NCBI GenBank assembly: GCA_934217675.1
Contig: CAKQCV010000008.1
Span: 1 to 64,000 of the forward strand
DNA from: an uncultured Prevotella sp.
Lineage (GTDB): Bacteria > Bacteroidota > Bacteroidia > Bacteroidales > Bacteroidaceae
Length of the DNA: 64,000 bases
Direction: 5' to 3'
In this document: positions 10,201 through 19,126 of the stretch, piece after piece
How the letters are laid out: the number at the start of each line of letters is the position of its first letter
Numbering within the stretch: position 1 is the first letter of the stretch
Program-made: the position numbers and the translations under genes
Notes under the pieces: model-generated
The model's input: the letters and a program-made list of their open reading frames with translations, nothing else
What the model was told of the DNA's origin: nothing
The model's database searches: none

Positions 10201-11145
10201 TTATTTCCATCTCCACTTTTTCTTTACTTTCATACCTAATCTTGACAGCACGTAGGTGATATGTTGAGTTGGTAATGTCTTACCTACTACAATAAGTATC
10301 ACTGCCACTAAAATAAGCAAGCAACCTATTGCAAGGCGCATTGTAAAAGCTTCTCCAAAAATAAATATGCCTATGCAGACCGCCGTTATAGGCTCCAAGG
10401 CTCCCATTACGGCTGTTGATGTAGAACCAACATTATGTACAGCAATAACCATAAGAATAAGTGAAATTACCGTTGGAAATACAGCAAGAAGCATTGCGTA
10501 CATAAATCCATGGAGAGAAGTCAGAGGTTGCAGTTCTGCATTTTTACCAATGAGAGAATAACCCAAAATAAAGATTGTTCCGATGAAAAGTACATAGAAC
10601 GTGAGTTTTACTGATGACATTCTCAAAGCAGACTTATTTACTATAATTATGTATATGGCATAAGTCAACGATGATATTATTACGAGTAAAACACCTACTG
10701 TAGACAATGTCGCACCATTACCGCCTTTATACAGCAAACTTATTCCACTCAAAGCCAAAGCTATAGATATAACAGTAACAGCTGTGACCTTTTCTTTGAA
10801 AAACACAGCCATAATAACCGCCACCATCACAGGATATACAAACAAAATTGTTGAAGCGATACCTGCATCCATAAAATTGAAACTTAAATAAAGAGCCAAA
10901 GATGAACCAGCCATAAGAACTCCAAGTGTAGCAAGCACAGTCAATTCATATCGCGTAACCTTAAACGATTTCTTCTCAACAAGCATAATTATAGCAAGTA
11001 AAGCTGTTGCAAAAAAATATCTATAAAATATAACAGAATTGGCATTAAGTCCATCTTGATAAAGATTAAGTGCTCCTAATGGATTCGTTCCATAGCTCAC
11101 GGCCGCCAATATGCCACATATTGTTCCTTTTAATTTTGAATTCAT
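10201..11145 (-). CDS. EamA-family (DMT superfamily) transporter
   Basis: A 314-residue inner-membrane protein made of two EamA repeats, each with about five membrane segments (about 5-140 and 155-290), and a short basic tail ending KKKWRWK. The first helix has the usual GILAAVSYGTNPLG look. DMT family members export metabolites or amino acids; the substrate here cannot be read from sequence. Its ATG shares one base with the stop codon of the antiporter gene upstream (TAATG on the minus strand), so translation is probably coupled to it. Third gene of the pepT-antiporter-EamA unit. Confidence 0.88.
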   Translation of the reverse strand: MNSKLKGTICGILAAVSYGTNPLGALNLYQDGLNANSVIFYRYFFATALLAIIMLVEKKSFKVTRYELTVLATLGVLMAGSSLALYLSFNFMDAGIASTILFVYPVMVAVIMAVFFKEKVTAVTVISIALALSGISLLYKGGNGATLSTVGVLLVIISSLTYAIYIIIVNKSALRMSSVKLTFYVLFIGTIFILGYSLIGKNAELQPLTSLHGFMYAMLLAVFPTVISLILMVIAVHNVGSTSTAVMGALEPITAVCIGIFIFGEAFTMRLAIGCLLILVAVILIVVGKTLPTQHITYVLSRLGMKVKKKWRWK

Positions 11146-13406
11146 TATTTTTTATATATATTAGCATTCATCAAATTCACGAGATTTTCATTTTCTCCAA
11201 CTACCCATATTATGTCACCTTTTTCAAAACGGTGGTCAGGAGTTATCATGGAAAGTGTTTCTTCGCCTTCCTCCATTCCAACTACCATACATTCAAACTT
11301 GTCGCGGATGCCACTTTCAGAAAGAGTTTTTCCAAAGAAATTCCCCTTAGGACTAATTACAATCTGACGTAATTTCATCTCTCTCTTTTCTATATCTGGA
11401 TCCTCTGGATAAAGATTATCACGCAACGAATTACTAAATGCAGTCAACTGTTCATCACTACCTATTGCCTGAATTTTGTCACCAGGAAAAACACGGTTGT
11501 CACCATTAGGAATATTTATCCTCTGCCTGCCTCTTAGAATACTACTCACATTTATTCCAAATTTCTTTCTCAACTGTAATTCTGCCAATGTCTTTCCAGC
11601 CCACAAAGAACCTTCAGGCATTTCAAAGTCTGAAATATGAATATCCCGATCAAGCAAATGCCCTTCATACAATGGGCGTTTATGCCCATAGACCTGTGCC
11701 TCAATGTCTTTTGAACGGAGATTCTGCATAAATAATCTCTCCATACGAATGCTACGTTTTTTAAGATGCCGGGAGAGTATCATCAGTGTAACCACCACAA
11801 CGGCAATGACAATCATCAAGGCATTAGTGAAACGAGTAAGATAATTGCATATATAGAATATAAATCCCATTGCTATAATAAAGCGAACAATTATTGTAAA
11901 GATAAGTGACGCACGGTTCATCTTGTTCTCGCGCCACAATTTTTTGAACTCTTCACTATGATTCTTTTTCATCACCATAGCACGCAAAAAAGGTGATATC
12001 AATGATACTGTTATCAGTCCACATGCAGCATTTGCCCACCAATGAGGCAACATCTGTCGCAATGGAAGCAATACAAACGTGAACATTAAAGCTATCACCG
12101 CCACCGACAGAATAGAATATATAATCGTGATACGCAACAGTTGCATTATCAAGCTATGCCAGTTGCCTTGTGGAGCCGAAGACGGATGGCTCAAAGCAAA
12201 ATCATTTAGCATGTGTATAATATTCTTTGGCAAATGTCTCTCCAAACGGTTATATGCAGGGATAGATAGACGTATCATATATGGTGTAAGAAATGTAGTT
12301 ATTACAGACACAGCCACAACTACAGGATAAAGGAAATCACCAATAACACCGAGCGAAAGTCCAAGCGAAGCAATAATAAACGAAAATTCTCCTATTTGTG
12401 CCATCGAAAATCCGCACTGCATTGCCGACTTTAACGACTGTCCACTAATTAGAAATCCCAAAGAGCCAAACAAAGACTGCCCTATAAGTATTGTCATTAC
12501 GAGTACAAGAATCGGTATGCTGTATTCTACCAATATCTTTGGGTCAACAAGCATACCCACAGAAACAAAGAATACTGCTCCAAACAAGTTTTTTACAGGT
12601 TCTACAAGTTTTATAATTTTCTCAGCCTCAACAGTTTCTGCAAGTATAGACCCCATAACAAAAGCTCCGAAAGCACTACTAAAACCCACCTTTGTTGATA
12701 TTACAGCCATAGCACAACAAAGTCCAAGTGACAAAATCAACAATGTTTCACTATTGATAAGTTTACGCGACGAACGCAAAAGCCACGGTATGGCGAATAT
12801 ACCCACCACAAACCATAAAATGAGGAAAAAACCGATACGCAACACACTACCAAGCATTTGCCCGCCACTGAAGTTGGCACCTGTTGCTATTGCTGACAAC
12901 ATAACCATCATAACAATGGCAAGCATATCCTCAAGAATAAGCACACTCATCACCATACTTGCAAAACGTTGCTGTCGTAAGCCAAGGTCATCGAATGCCT
13001 TATAAATAATAGTAGTAGAACTCATAGCAAGCATTCCACCAAGAAATATGCAATCCATGTGCCCCCAACCAAAAGCATGCCCTACAATCATTCCCAACAC
13101 CATCATGCAAAACACAATGGCACATGTGGCAATAATTGGTGAAGAACCCATTTTAACAATTTTCTTGAAAGAAAAATCAAGTCCAAGCGAAAACAACAGA
13201 AACATTACTCCTATATCTGCCCAAGTATGAATATCGGCAATGTCTACAACAGACATAATGTAAGGCATGTTTGGACTCACTAAAAAACCAGCAACCACAT
13301 ATCCAAGGACAAGTGGTTGCTTTAATCTTTTAAAAAGGATTGTCACTATCCCCGCCACAACGAGGATAAGTGCCAAATCCGTTATAAGGTGAGGAAGTTC
13401 ACTCAT
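11145..13406 (-). CDS. CPA2-family cation:proton antiporter with C-terminal RCK/TrkA-C domains
   Basis: A 753-residue KefB/Kch-like antiporter. The Na/H exchanger domain occupies about 1-390 with around twelve membrane helices, including GLDFSFKKIVKMG and the FSSAFGAFVMGSILAET segment typical of CPA2. A second hydrophobic region (about 415-545) is followed by two TrkA-C type regulatory domains (about 585-665 and 670-750). These bind ligands or ions in related proteins. There is no clear Rossmann (TrkA-N) domain between them, which differs from KefB/KefC. It probably exchanges K+ or Na+ for H+ at the inner membrane. It lies 9 bases downstream of pepT and overlaps the transporter gene by one base. 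Confidence 0.9.
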   Translation of the reverse strand: MSELPHLITDLALILVVAGIVTILFKRLKQPLVLGYVVAGFLVSPNMPYIMSVVDIADIHTWADIGVMFLLFSLGLDFSFKKIVKMGSSPIIATCAIVFCMMVLGMIVGHAFGWGHMDCIFLGGMLAMSSTTIIYKAFDDLGLRQQRFASMVMSVLILEDMLAIVMMVMLSAIATGANFSGGQMLGSVLRIGFFLILWFVVGIFAIPWLLRSSRKLINSETLLILSLGLCCAMAVISTKVGFSSAFGAFVMGSILAETVEAEKIIKLVEPVKNLFGAVFFVSVGMLVDPKILVEYSIPILVLVMTILIGQSLFGSLGFLISGQSLKSAMQCGFSMAQIGEFSFIIASLGLSLGVIGDFLYPVVVAVSVITTFLTPYMIRLSIPAYNRLERHLPKNIIHMLNDFALSHPSSAPQGNWHSLIMQLLRITIIYSILSVAVIALMFTFVLLPLRQMLPHWWANAACGLITVSLISPFLRAMVMKKNHSEEFKKLWRENKMNRASLIFTIIVRFIIAMGFIFYICNYLTRFTNALMIVIAVVVVTLMILSRHLKKRSIRMERLFMQNLRSKDIEAQVYGHKRPLYEGHLLDRDIHISDFEMPEGSLWAGKTLAELQLRKKFGINVSSILRGRQRINIPNGDNRVFPGDKIQAIGSDEQLTAFSNSLRDNLYPEDPDIEKREMKLRQIVISPKGNFFGKTLSESGIRDKFECMVVGMEEGEETLSMITPDHRFEKGDIIWVVGENENLVNLMNANIYKK

Positions 13407-13415
13407 ATTTTATCT

Positions 13416-14639
13416 TCAATCGTTAAATGCAGCGGTAATCTCACAAATCTTTACTACAACCTGCATAGCTTTCTCCATTACTTGAATGCTGACGAATTCA
13501 TATGGTCCATGGAAATTTACACCACCAGCAAAAATATTCGGACATGGAAGTCCTTTAAATGAAAGCTGCGCACCGTCGGTTCCGCCACGAATAGGTTCTA
13601 CCTTTGGTGGAACACCACATGTTTCCATTGCTTTCAGCACAATGTCAATTACATGCATATTCGGGTCTATCTTTTCCTTCATGTTGTAATATTGATCGTT
13701 AACGACAATGTCTACCGTTCCCTCTCCATATTTTTCGTTCATCTTTTTTGCAATAGAAATGATAAAGCGTTTACGCTCCTCAAACAATTTACGGTCATGG
13801 TCGCGTATGATATAAGACAATTTAGCATGCTCTATATTGCTTTCTATTCCAAGGAGATGATAGAAGCCCTCATAGCCTTCTGTTGTTTCCGGTGTTTCGT
13901 TAGCTGGCAGCATCCCGACAAACTCTGCAGCAAGCATATTTGCGTTTATCATCTTGCCTTTTGCATATCCAGGATGCACACTCACACCTTTAATGTTCAC
14001 CTTTGCTGAAGCTGCATTAAAATTCTCATACTCTAAATCGCCAAGATCTCCACCATCCATAGTATATGCCCACTGACAACCGAATTTCCCAACATCAAAA
14101 TGATGTGCTCCCATGCCAATTTCCTCATCCGGATTAAATCCCATGCGAATATCACCATGCTCTATCTCATCATGATCACGAAGCCAGCACATAGCCTGTA
14201 CAATCTCAGCTATACCAGCCTTATCGTCAGCTCCAAGTAAAGTATGTCCATCAGTCACAATAAGGTCTTCGCCTTTATGTGCAAGCAATTCAGGAAATTT
14301 CTTCGGTGATGAAACAATTCCGTCAGAAAGGATTATGTCACCACCATCATAATTTTTCACAATTCGCGGTTTTATATCTTTTCCACTACAATCAGGTGAT
14401 GTATCATAATGACTGATGAATCCTATAGTTGGAATAATTTTTTTTGTATTTGCTTTCAATGTGGCATAAATATAGCCCATATCATCCATTTCTACATCAC
14501 TGAAGCCTTCAGCCTCTAATTCATCACGCAGATACTTTGCAAATATAAGTTGCTTACTTGTGCTCGGCACTGTCTGGCTTTCTTCAGCCGACTGTGTGTC
14601 GAACTTCACATAGTTTAGAAATCTTTCTGTTATGTTCAT
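13416..14639 (-). CDS. pepT: Peptidase T (tripeptide aminopeptidase, M20B)
   Basis: A 407-residue cytosolic tripeptidase removing the N-terminal residue from tripeptides. All M20B site residues are visible: H77 and D79 (ISHYDTSPD), D139 (LGADDKAG), catalytic E172 with E173 (NPDEEIG), D195 (YTMDGG) and H377 (VNFHGPYEF), which match E. coli PepT almost exactly. Length is normal. First gene of a three-gene unit with the antiporter and the EamA transporter; 9 bases separate it from the antiporter. A Bacteroidetes-type promoter lies 72 bases upstream. Together with pepD across the convergent border, the region is rich in peptide-utilising enzymes, as expected for an asaccharolytic-capable gut or oral bacterium. 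Confidence 0.96.
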   Translation of the reverse strand: MNITERFLNYVKFDTQSAEESQTVPSTSKQLIFAKYLRDELEAEGFSDVEMDDMGYIYATLKANTKKIIPTIGFISHYDTSPDCSGKDIKPRIVKNYDGGDIILSDGIVSSPKKFPELLAHKGEDLIVTDGHTLLGADDKAGIAEIVQAMCWLRDHDEIEHGDIRMGFNPDEEIGMGAHHFDVGKFGCQWAYTMDGGDLGDLEYENFNAASAKVNIKGVSVHPGYAKGKMINANMLAAEFVGMLPANETPETTEGYEGFYHLLGIESNIEHAKLSYIIRDHDRKLFEERKRFIISIAKKMNEKYGEGTVDIVVNDQYYNMKEKIDPNMHVIDIVLKAMETCGVPPKVEPIRGGTDGAQLSFKGLPCPNIFAGGVNFHGPYEFVSIQVMEKAMQVVVKICEITAAFND

Positions 14640-14710
14640 GTCCTAAAAAGAATTGTTTGTTAAAATCTCAATGTATGAATACATACTTTATCAAATCTCC
14701 ATACAATTAG

Positions 14711-14741
14711 CAAATTTATAAATGAATTTCGATATAGACAA
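14711..14741 (-). promoter_or_regulatory. pepT operon promoter
   Basis: Minus strand: TTG (14739-14741), 20 bases, TAAATTTG (14711-14718). Confidence 0.65.
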
Positions 14742-14804
14742 GAATTTAAGATAAAATTAAGAATAATATTATCAAATGCAGCAAGACTGCATACAATAAA
14801 AATA

Positions 14805-14831
14805 CCCCAAACCACAAATTGCAGTTTGGGG
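14805..14831 (-). terminator. Terminator after the three-repeat secreted protein gene
   Basis: An 8-bp stem (CCCCAAAC 14805-14812 with GTTTGGGG 14824-14831) is followed on the minus strand by a T-rich stretch. It separates the surface cluster from pepT. Confidence 0.7.
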
Positions 14832-14866
14832 CATTTCAATACTTTTCAATTCAAGATGCAAGGCTA

Positions 14867-16531
14867 TTAGAATCCCCACTTCTTTATGTTTATAGTTCCT
14901 GTCCATGATGCTGTCACGGTATTTTGTGGTTCAGAATCGTCTCTTAACTCATACTCCACAGTGTACGTACCGTCATCATTCTTTGTTATCTGTATAACTC
15001 CATCTGTTGCTGCAGCAATGACATCAGGTTCATTTGAATCACTTGTATAATGCTCGTATGCCCATGTACCCTTTCTTACTGCAGTATATCCAACATAATA
15101 GCCTGGTACAAATGTATATGGCTGATAGTTGTTATTTGCCACATCTGCCACTTTATATGTTCCTTCTGGCGTCATGACATCCTCAGGAACGATAAGATCA
15201 AGCAGATAAGACTCATTTGTTATATGGTCGTTCATAACAATCTCAAACTCGTTTACGCCTTTATATGCATTATCATTCTTGTCAACATATCCAGGTGTAA
15301 GATATGCATAGCTGTATGTATCGTTAGAGAATTTCAAGTCTTTATCCTCTTTCAGCTTTTCATCATTATTCCCCGGACGACGGTCAATAATGTCAACACT
15401 CCCCATAGGATATTCGCCTGTAACATGTATACCGTTTCTTGTTGTCAAGTCAAGTTTAACGTTATATCTTTCTCCGTCTCGCTTAATAGTGATTGTTCCC
15501 TGATTAGCATATCCGTAAAGCATTGTCCCCGTTTCAGCACTATTTCTCATATCCTGTATATATGTTCCGATATAGAGAGGATATCCTATCACAGTATAGC
15601 AGTCGCCAGACAAGAATGTGAAAGGTTCAAACTCTTTTATGTCTTCATAGTTTGGAGATGCTTTATATGTTCCGTCTGCAATAACAATATTGTCATCAGC
15701 AGGAGTTGTTGAGAACAAATCCACGTTAACCACTATTCCCCCTGTAATAATTCCGCCTTTTTCATCACCATCAAACAGCTGCAATGTATAACGATGATAG
15801 TCGGCATCACCTCCATGGGCAGTTATCGTAAGTCCTTTAAACACGGTATTGTCAACATTATCCTTCATCAATGTATCAGCCGAACTTGAACTTTTGTTCT
15901 CGAATGTCAGTTCACCCTCATAATGTATAGAGAAAGTTTCTCCTTGATCAGACACAAAGTTTCCATCTATTTTATAGCCTTTTTCGGTATGAGCCACAGT
16001 TACAGTTCCGCTTTTTATTGTTTTATACTCAATTTCATTATCGTCATTGAGCATTCTAACAAATGTAGATTGAATGTCACATGTCCCGGCAGACGTTGAT
16101 TCATCAAGTTTGTATGTTCCTTCCGGAATTATTGCATTGTCAGGATTCTCGCTATCGTTACCATATAAATCCAAAGAGAGAACAATTCCGCCAGGAGTTG
16201 TAGGCATATACTGCTGCTCATCACTAACTTCAAGTTCATCATTTGTCAGAATCATATAATAGTTTGCCGCTCCTTCGCTCGACTGCGATTTCAGTCCCTC
16301 AAAATAGTTTCCTTTCACTTGTTCTGTGAGTTTGAATTTTTGAGTTCTCTGTATAGAAGCGATGTCAGCTATATTCACTCCTCCCACAGTCCATGCATCA
16401 AGAGCTTTAGTAAAAGTGAGGTTTCCATCAACATTGGTCTTCATTTTATCCTTCTTGTTTATAAGGAATTGTGCATTTGCCGTAGTAGCAAGCAGCAAGA
16501 AGGTAATTATGGTGTATAAAATCTTCTTCAT
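14867..16531 (-). CDS. Secreted protein of unknown function with three related repeat units
   Basis: A 554-residue protein with a clear signal peptide (about 1-20, ending ANAQ). I do not recognise the family. The body is made of three diverged units of about 140-170 residues. Each has hydrophobic strands leading to PEGTYK or ADGTYK (near residues 137, 285 and 457), and in units two and three then a Tyr/Phe-rich YxPFTF-type strand. All three end in alternating beta-strand segments such as GTVTVAHTEKGYKIDG, GTITIKRDGERYNVKL and GVIQITKNDDGTYTVEY. The pattern suggests tandem beta-sandwich domains. No sorting tail is present at the C-terminus (it ends INIKKWGF), unlike its upstream neighbours. 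The gene follows the small sorting-tail protein after 32 bases and is probably its operon partner. Function unknown; ligand binding at the surface or in the periplasm is a guess. Confidence 0.8.
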   Translation of the reverse strand: MKKILYTIITFLLLATTANAQFLINKKDKMKTNVDGNLTFTKALDAWTVGGVNIADIASIQRTQKFKLTEQVKGNYFEGLKSQSSEGAANYYMILTNDELEVSDEQQYMPTTPGGIVLSLDLYGNDSENPDNAIIPEGTYKLDESTSAGTCDIQSTFVRMLNDDNEIEYKTIKSGTVTVAHTEKGYKIDGNFVSDQGETFSIHYEGELTFENKSSSSADTLMKDNVDNTVFKGLTITAHGGDADYHRYTLQLFDGDEKGGIITGGIVVNVDLFSTTPADDNIVIADGTYKASPNYEDIKEFEPFTFLSGDCYTVIGYPLYIGTYIQDMRNSAETGTMLYGYANQGTITIKRDGERYNVKLDLTTRNGIHVTGEYPMGSVDIIDRRPGNNDEKLKEDKDLKFSNDTYSYAYLTPGYVDKNDNAYKGVNEFEIVMNDHITNESYLLDLIVPEDVMTPEGTYKVADVANNNYQPYTFVPGYYVGYTAVRKGTWAYEHYTSDSNEPDVIAAATDGVIQITKNDDGTYTVEYELRDDSEPQNTVTASWTGTINIKKWGF

Positions 16532-16563
16532 ATTGACATGTGTTTAAATGTTTTAGAAAAATG

Positions 16564-17031
16564 TTATTGCTTAACGAATTTAACTTTCGACTGTTTAGTC
16601 TTCAACACATACGTACCTTTAGCCATATCACTAACGTCTATGTTCAAAGCATCACCTGTCGAAACAGCATTTTTTATGAGTTTGCCATCTACAGAATAAA
16701 CGCCAACCTCTGTACCACAGGCAAGCCCCGAAATCTGCAAACATCTTGATGCTTTTGTAGGCAACACAACTTTCTCCTTTCCTACCCCATTATAAACACT
16801 TTCAATACCAGTTGTTTGCTGGTCGAAAGTAACTCTTTTGATGTTGGCAACAGGCTCCCCTTCCTTTACAACAACAGTAAAGTGATCATCATCATCGGCA
16901 GCCAAGAAATAGTCAACACTCTCTACAGGTATCCTCACTTGGGTATCAGTTTTCAAAAACCACGCTTTATCGTCAGCCTTGGCATAGCCAACAGCCAACA
17001 GCGCAAACACAGAAAGCAATAATTTCTTCAT
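16564..17031 (-). CDS. Small exported protein ending in a type IX secretion-like sorting tail
   Basis: The start is placed at the ATG at 17031 (155 residues); the frame can be extended three codons to a TTG, but the ATG gives a standard MKK signal peptide (cleavage near YAKA). The mature part has two pieces. The first, about 20-75, is a strand-rich segment with an acidic run (AADDDDHF) and a VANIKRVTF motif seen in many Prevotella exported proteins. The second, about 80-155, matches the pattern of T9SS type A sorting domains: VYSVDGKLIKN, then GTYVLK and a basic VKFVKQ end. Almost nothing besides the tail and one small module is exported, so it may be a minor surface component or scaffold piece. 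It has its own -7 box upstream and is followed by the three-repeat gene. Confidence 0.75.
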   Translation of the reverse strand: MKKLLLSVFALLAVGYAKADDKAWFLKTDTQVRIPVESVDYFLAADDDDHFTVVVKEGEPVANIKRVTFDQQTTGIESVYNGVGKEKVVLPTKASRCLQISGLACGTEVGVYSVDGKLIKNAVSTGDALNIDVSDMAKGTYVLKTKQSKVKFVKQ

Positions 17032-17068
17032 GATAGACAATATTGATTAATATTAAACTTTTCAACAG

Positions 17069-17076
17069 CAAAGATA
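17069..17076 (-). promoter_or_regulatory. Probable -7 box for the small sorting-tail protein gene
   Basis: TATCTTTG on the minus strand, 38 bases before the ATG at 17031. The -33 element is unclear. The box lies downstream of a terminator, which supports a separate transcription unit for the last two genes of the cluster. Confidence 0.5.
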
Positions 17077-17180
17077 CAAAAATTATCAACACAAGAAAGC
17101 ATTTCATCTAAAAAACTGTTATTTTGAGCACAACAATACAAAAAAAGCCCAAAACAAATCACACTTATTGAACACAAAAA

Positions 17181-17232
17181 GAAGGACCGAAGCACAAGGT
17201 ATTTTCTCAAACCCCAAGATGCTCAGTCCTTC
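17181..17232 (-). terminator. Terminator after the two-cohesin protein gene
   Basis: An imperfect 13-bp stem (17181-17194 with 17220-17232, one mismatch and one bulge) is followed on the minus strand by a TTTTT run. Confidence 0.7.
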
Positions 17233-17286
17233 ATACCAACATGTTCTATGTATCAATAAAATCTTACTTTATAAAAACTTTCTAAT

Positions 17287-18996
17287 TTACTTTACAAATA
17301 CCTTCATAGTCTTACCGTTAGCATAACGGAATATATAAGACATACCCTTAACAGGATTTTCAACCTTTGCTCCATTGAGAGTGTAGATACCTGTGCATTC
17401 AGCCCCATCCACATTCATCAACGCACTATTAATACCAGTTGTTTCACTTGCTTTCTTCGCATCAGCCAAAAGCTTCTCAATAGTATCCTTCAATAGTTTC
17501 AGATCAAGTTGAGACTCTTCTGTAAGTTCAATATTCTCATACTTTGTCTGAAGATCCTTGGCAATCTTGTCCAATTCAAGCTGGATTGAGAGTTCTGTTC
17601 CAGAGAACTGTCCTTCAACATTTGCATAATCTTTACTTATGGTTTCCTTTACCTCGTCAAAGCGAGCCTGTACAGCAGCAAGTTCTTCCGACAAACGTTT
17701 ATAAGCAGCCTCATTGGCAGCAACTTTCTCCTCGTATGCCTTCTTTTCATCCTCAAACTTCTTCTGAGCGTCTTGTGCTGATGTGATATAATTTGCTATC
17801 GCATTATTAACAGCCTCAACAGTCTCTGCATCAAGAACAGACTCCTCGTTCAAGTCATACGAAGCGTTCTTTTTTTCAACATCAGTCTTCAGAGCATCAA
17901 TCTGAGTTTGGATAGCAGCAACAGCTTCTTCATAATTTCCAGCAACATCCTTGCACTCCTCTGCCACCTTAGCCTTTGCATCATCAAGAGCTTTCTGCAA
18001 TGCAGCGATTTCAGTTGTCAAACGAGTGTAAGCTGCATCGTTAGCAGTCTTCATACTTGAAACTTTAGCCACGGCCTTCTCATTGTCAAGAGAATACACG
18101 TAGCCATTTTCGTCTGAAGCAAGAGTATTAGTAAAATATATTACAGTATTCTCATCAGAAACGAAATTTTGGTCTGCCACAACATTGAAAGAGAAGATCA
18201 CGCCATCATTACCGCTTATTTTGTCAATTGGCAACGAAGACAACACAACTCTTACATATCCGTCGTTTTGCTTTGACGAAATAGAGAAATTACTTGAAAG
18301 GCGGTCACCATAAGTAAATTTAAATCTGTCCTTTTCGTTTTTCTCTATCTGCAAGCCTTCAGGAAGGATAATATCCGTCTGCATTCCATAAAGACCAATT
18401 TCATTGTTCAAAGCCACATCAATTCTGTGTGTGCCACCAGGTTTGATAGAGAAAGCATTCTCTCCCAATGTCAGATTACCGATAAGAGGTGTAACAGCTT
18501 GATACGAAGGGGCATCAATAGCCAACTTATTGGCTTCAACATCTGTACCGCTGTTTGTAGAAAAATAAATTCGTGCATTGTCGTCTTTTGTGAAGTCCTC
18601 ATCTGCCTTTATTGTGAAATATCCCAATGCACCCTCTTTGCCACTGATAACATTAAGTCCAGTAGGTTTGGTCAGCACAGCATAACGCCATTTACCATTA
18701 TCCATGTGATACAAAGTTGTGCTGTGGAGTTCCCTGTCTACACGCTCGTCATTAACCTTCAAACTACCCTCAACTATTTTAACCTTATCGGTAGTAAACT
18801 CCATGTCAAACTGCAATCCCGAAATTTCATCATCATTAACAAGGTTCACAGCAATGACCTTCGACTCACCCGGCTTGATAGAAATAGGTCCACCATCACC
18901 AAGCATCAGTTTGTTTCCTGCCAGAGCAGTAAGCACACCACTCATTGCCATAACAGCAACAAGAGCTATTCTATTTATATGGTTGAATTTAAACAT
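17287..18996 (-). CDS. Surface protein with two cohesin-like domains, duplicated helical stalk and sorting tail
   Basis: The start is set at the ATG at 18996 (569 residues, good GAAAG ribosome-binding site); a TTG three codons upstream is less likely. A signal peptide ends near LTALAG. Residues about 32-162 and 177-312 look like two cohesin-type beta-sandwiches: each opens with ISIKPGES or FSIKPGG, then a LQFDMEF or MQTDIILPEG strand and an ISGKEG or ISGNDG turn. Residues about 320-425 and 430-525 are two copies of a helical repeat, beginning NDAAYTRL and NEAAYKRL. The end (TGIYTLNGAKV then KTMKVFVK) resembles a T9SS sorting domain. The second cohesin-like domain resembles the one in the giant protein encoded just upstream. 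Likely an outer-surface partner of that protein; the exact role is unknown. Confidence 0.85.
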   Translation of the reverse strand: MFKFNHINRIALVAVMAMSGVLTALAGNKLMLGDGGPISIKPGESKVIAVNLVNDDEISGLQFDMEFTTDKVKIVEGSLKVNDERVDRELHSTTLYHMDNGKWRYAVLTKPTGLNVISGKEGALGYFTIKADEDFTKDDNARIYFSTNSGTDVEANKLAIDAPSYQAVTPLIGNLTLGENAFSIKPGGTHRIDVALNNEIGLYGMQTDIILPEGLQIEKNEKDRFKFTYGDRLSSNFSISSKQNDGYVRVVLSSLPIDKISGNDGVIFSFNVVADQNFVSDENTVIYFTNTLASDENGYVYSLDNEKAVAKVSSMKTANDAAYTRLTTEIAALQKALDDAKAKVAEECKDVAGNYEEAVAAIQTQIDALKTDVEKKNASYDLNEESVLDAETVEAVNNAIANYITSAQDAQKKFEDEKKAYEEKVAANEAAYKRLSEELAAVQARFDEVKETISKDYANVEGQFSGTELSIQLELDKIAKDLQTKYENIELTEESQLDLKLLKDTIEKLLADAKKASETTGINSALMNVDGAECTGIYTLNGAKVENPVKGMSYIFRYANGKTMKVFVK

Positions 18997-19044
18997 AACT
19001 TTCAAAATTAAATGTTATCACTTTTCATCAATTTATAAATAAAT

Positions 19045-19083
19045 GGCGTGGCTGGTTATCACCGTAGCCATAACAGCCACGCC
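19045..19083 (-). terminator. Strong hairpin between giant gene and two-cohesin gene
   Basis: A stem of about 14 bp with one bulged base (19045-19059 with 19070-19083, core GGCGTGGCTG). There is no strong T-run on the minus strand, only an AT-rich tract, so it may be a leaky terminator, attenuator or RNA-stability element setting the ratio of the two products. I see no convincing promoter between it and the next gene. Confidence 0.55.
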
Positions 19084-19126
19084 TTTAATTAAGAGAGAAA
19101 AATATTACTGATGTTTATGTGTGTTC

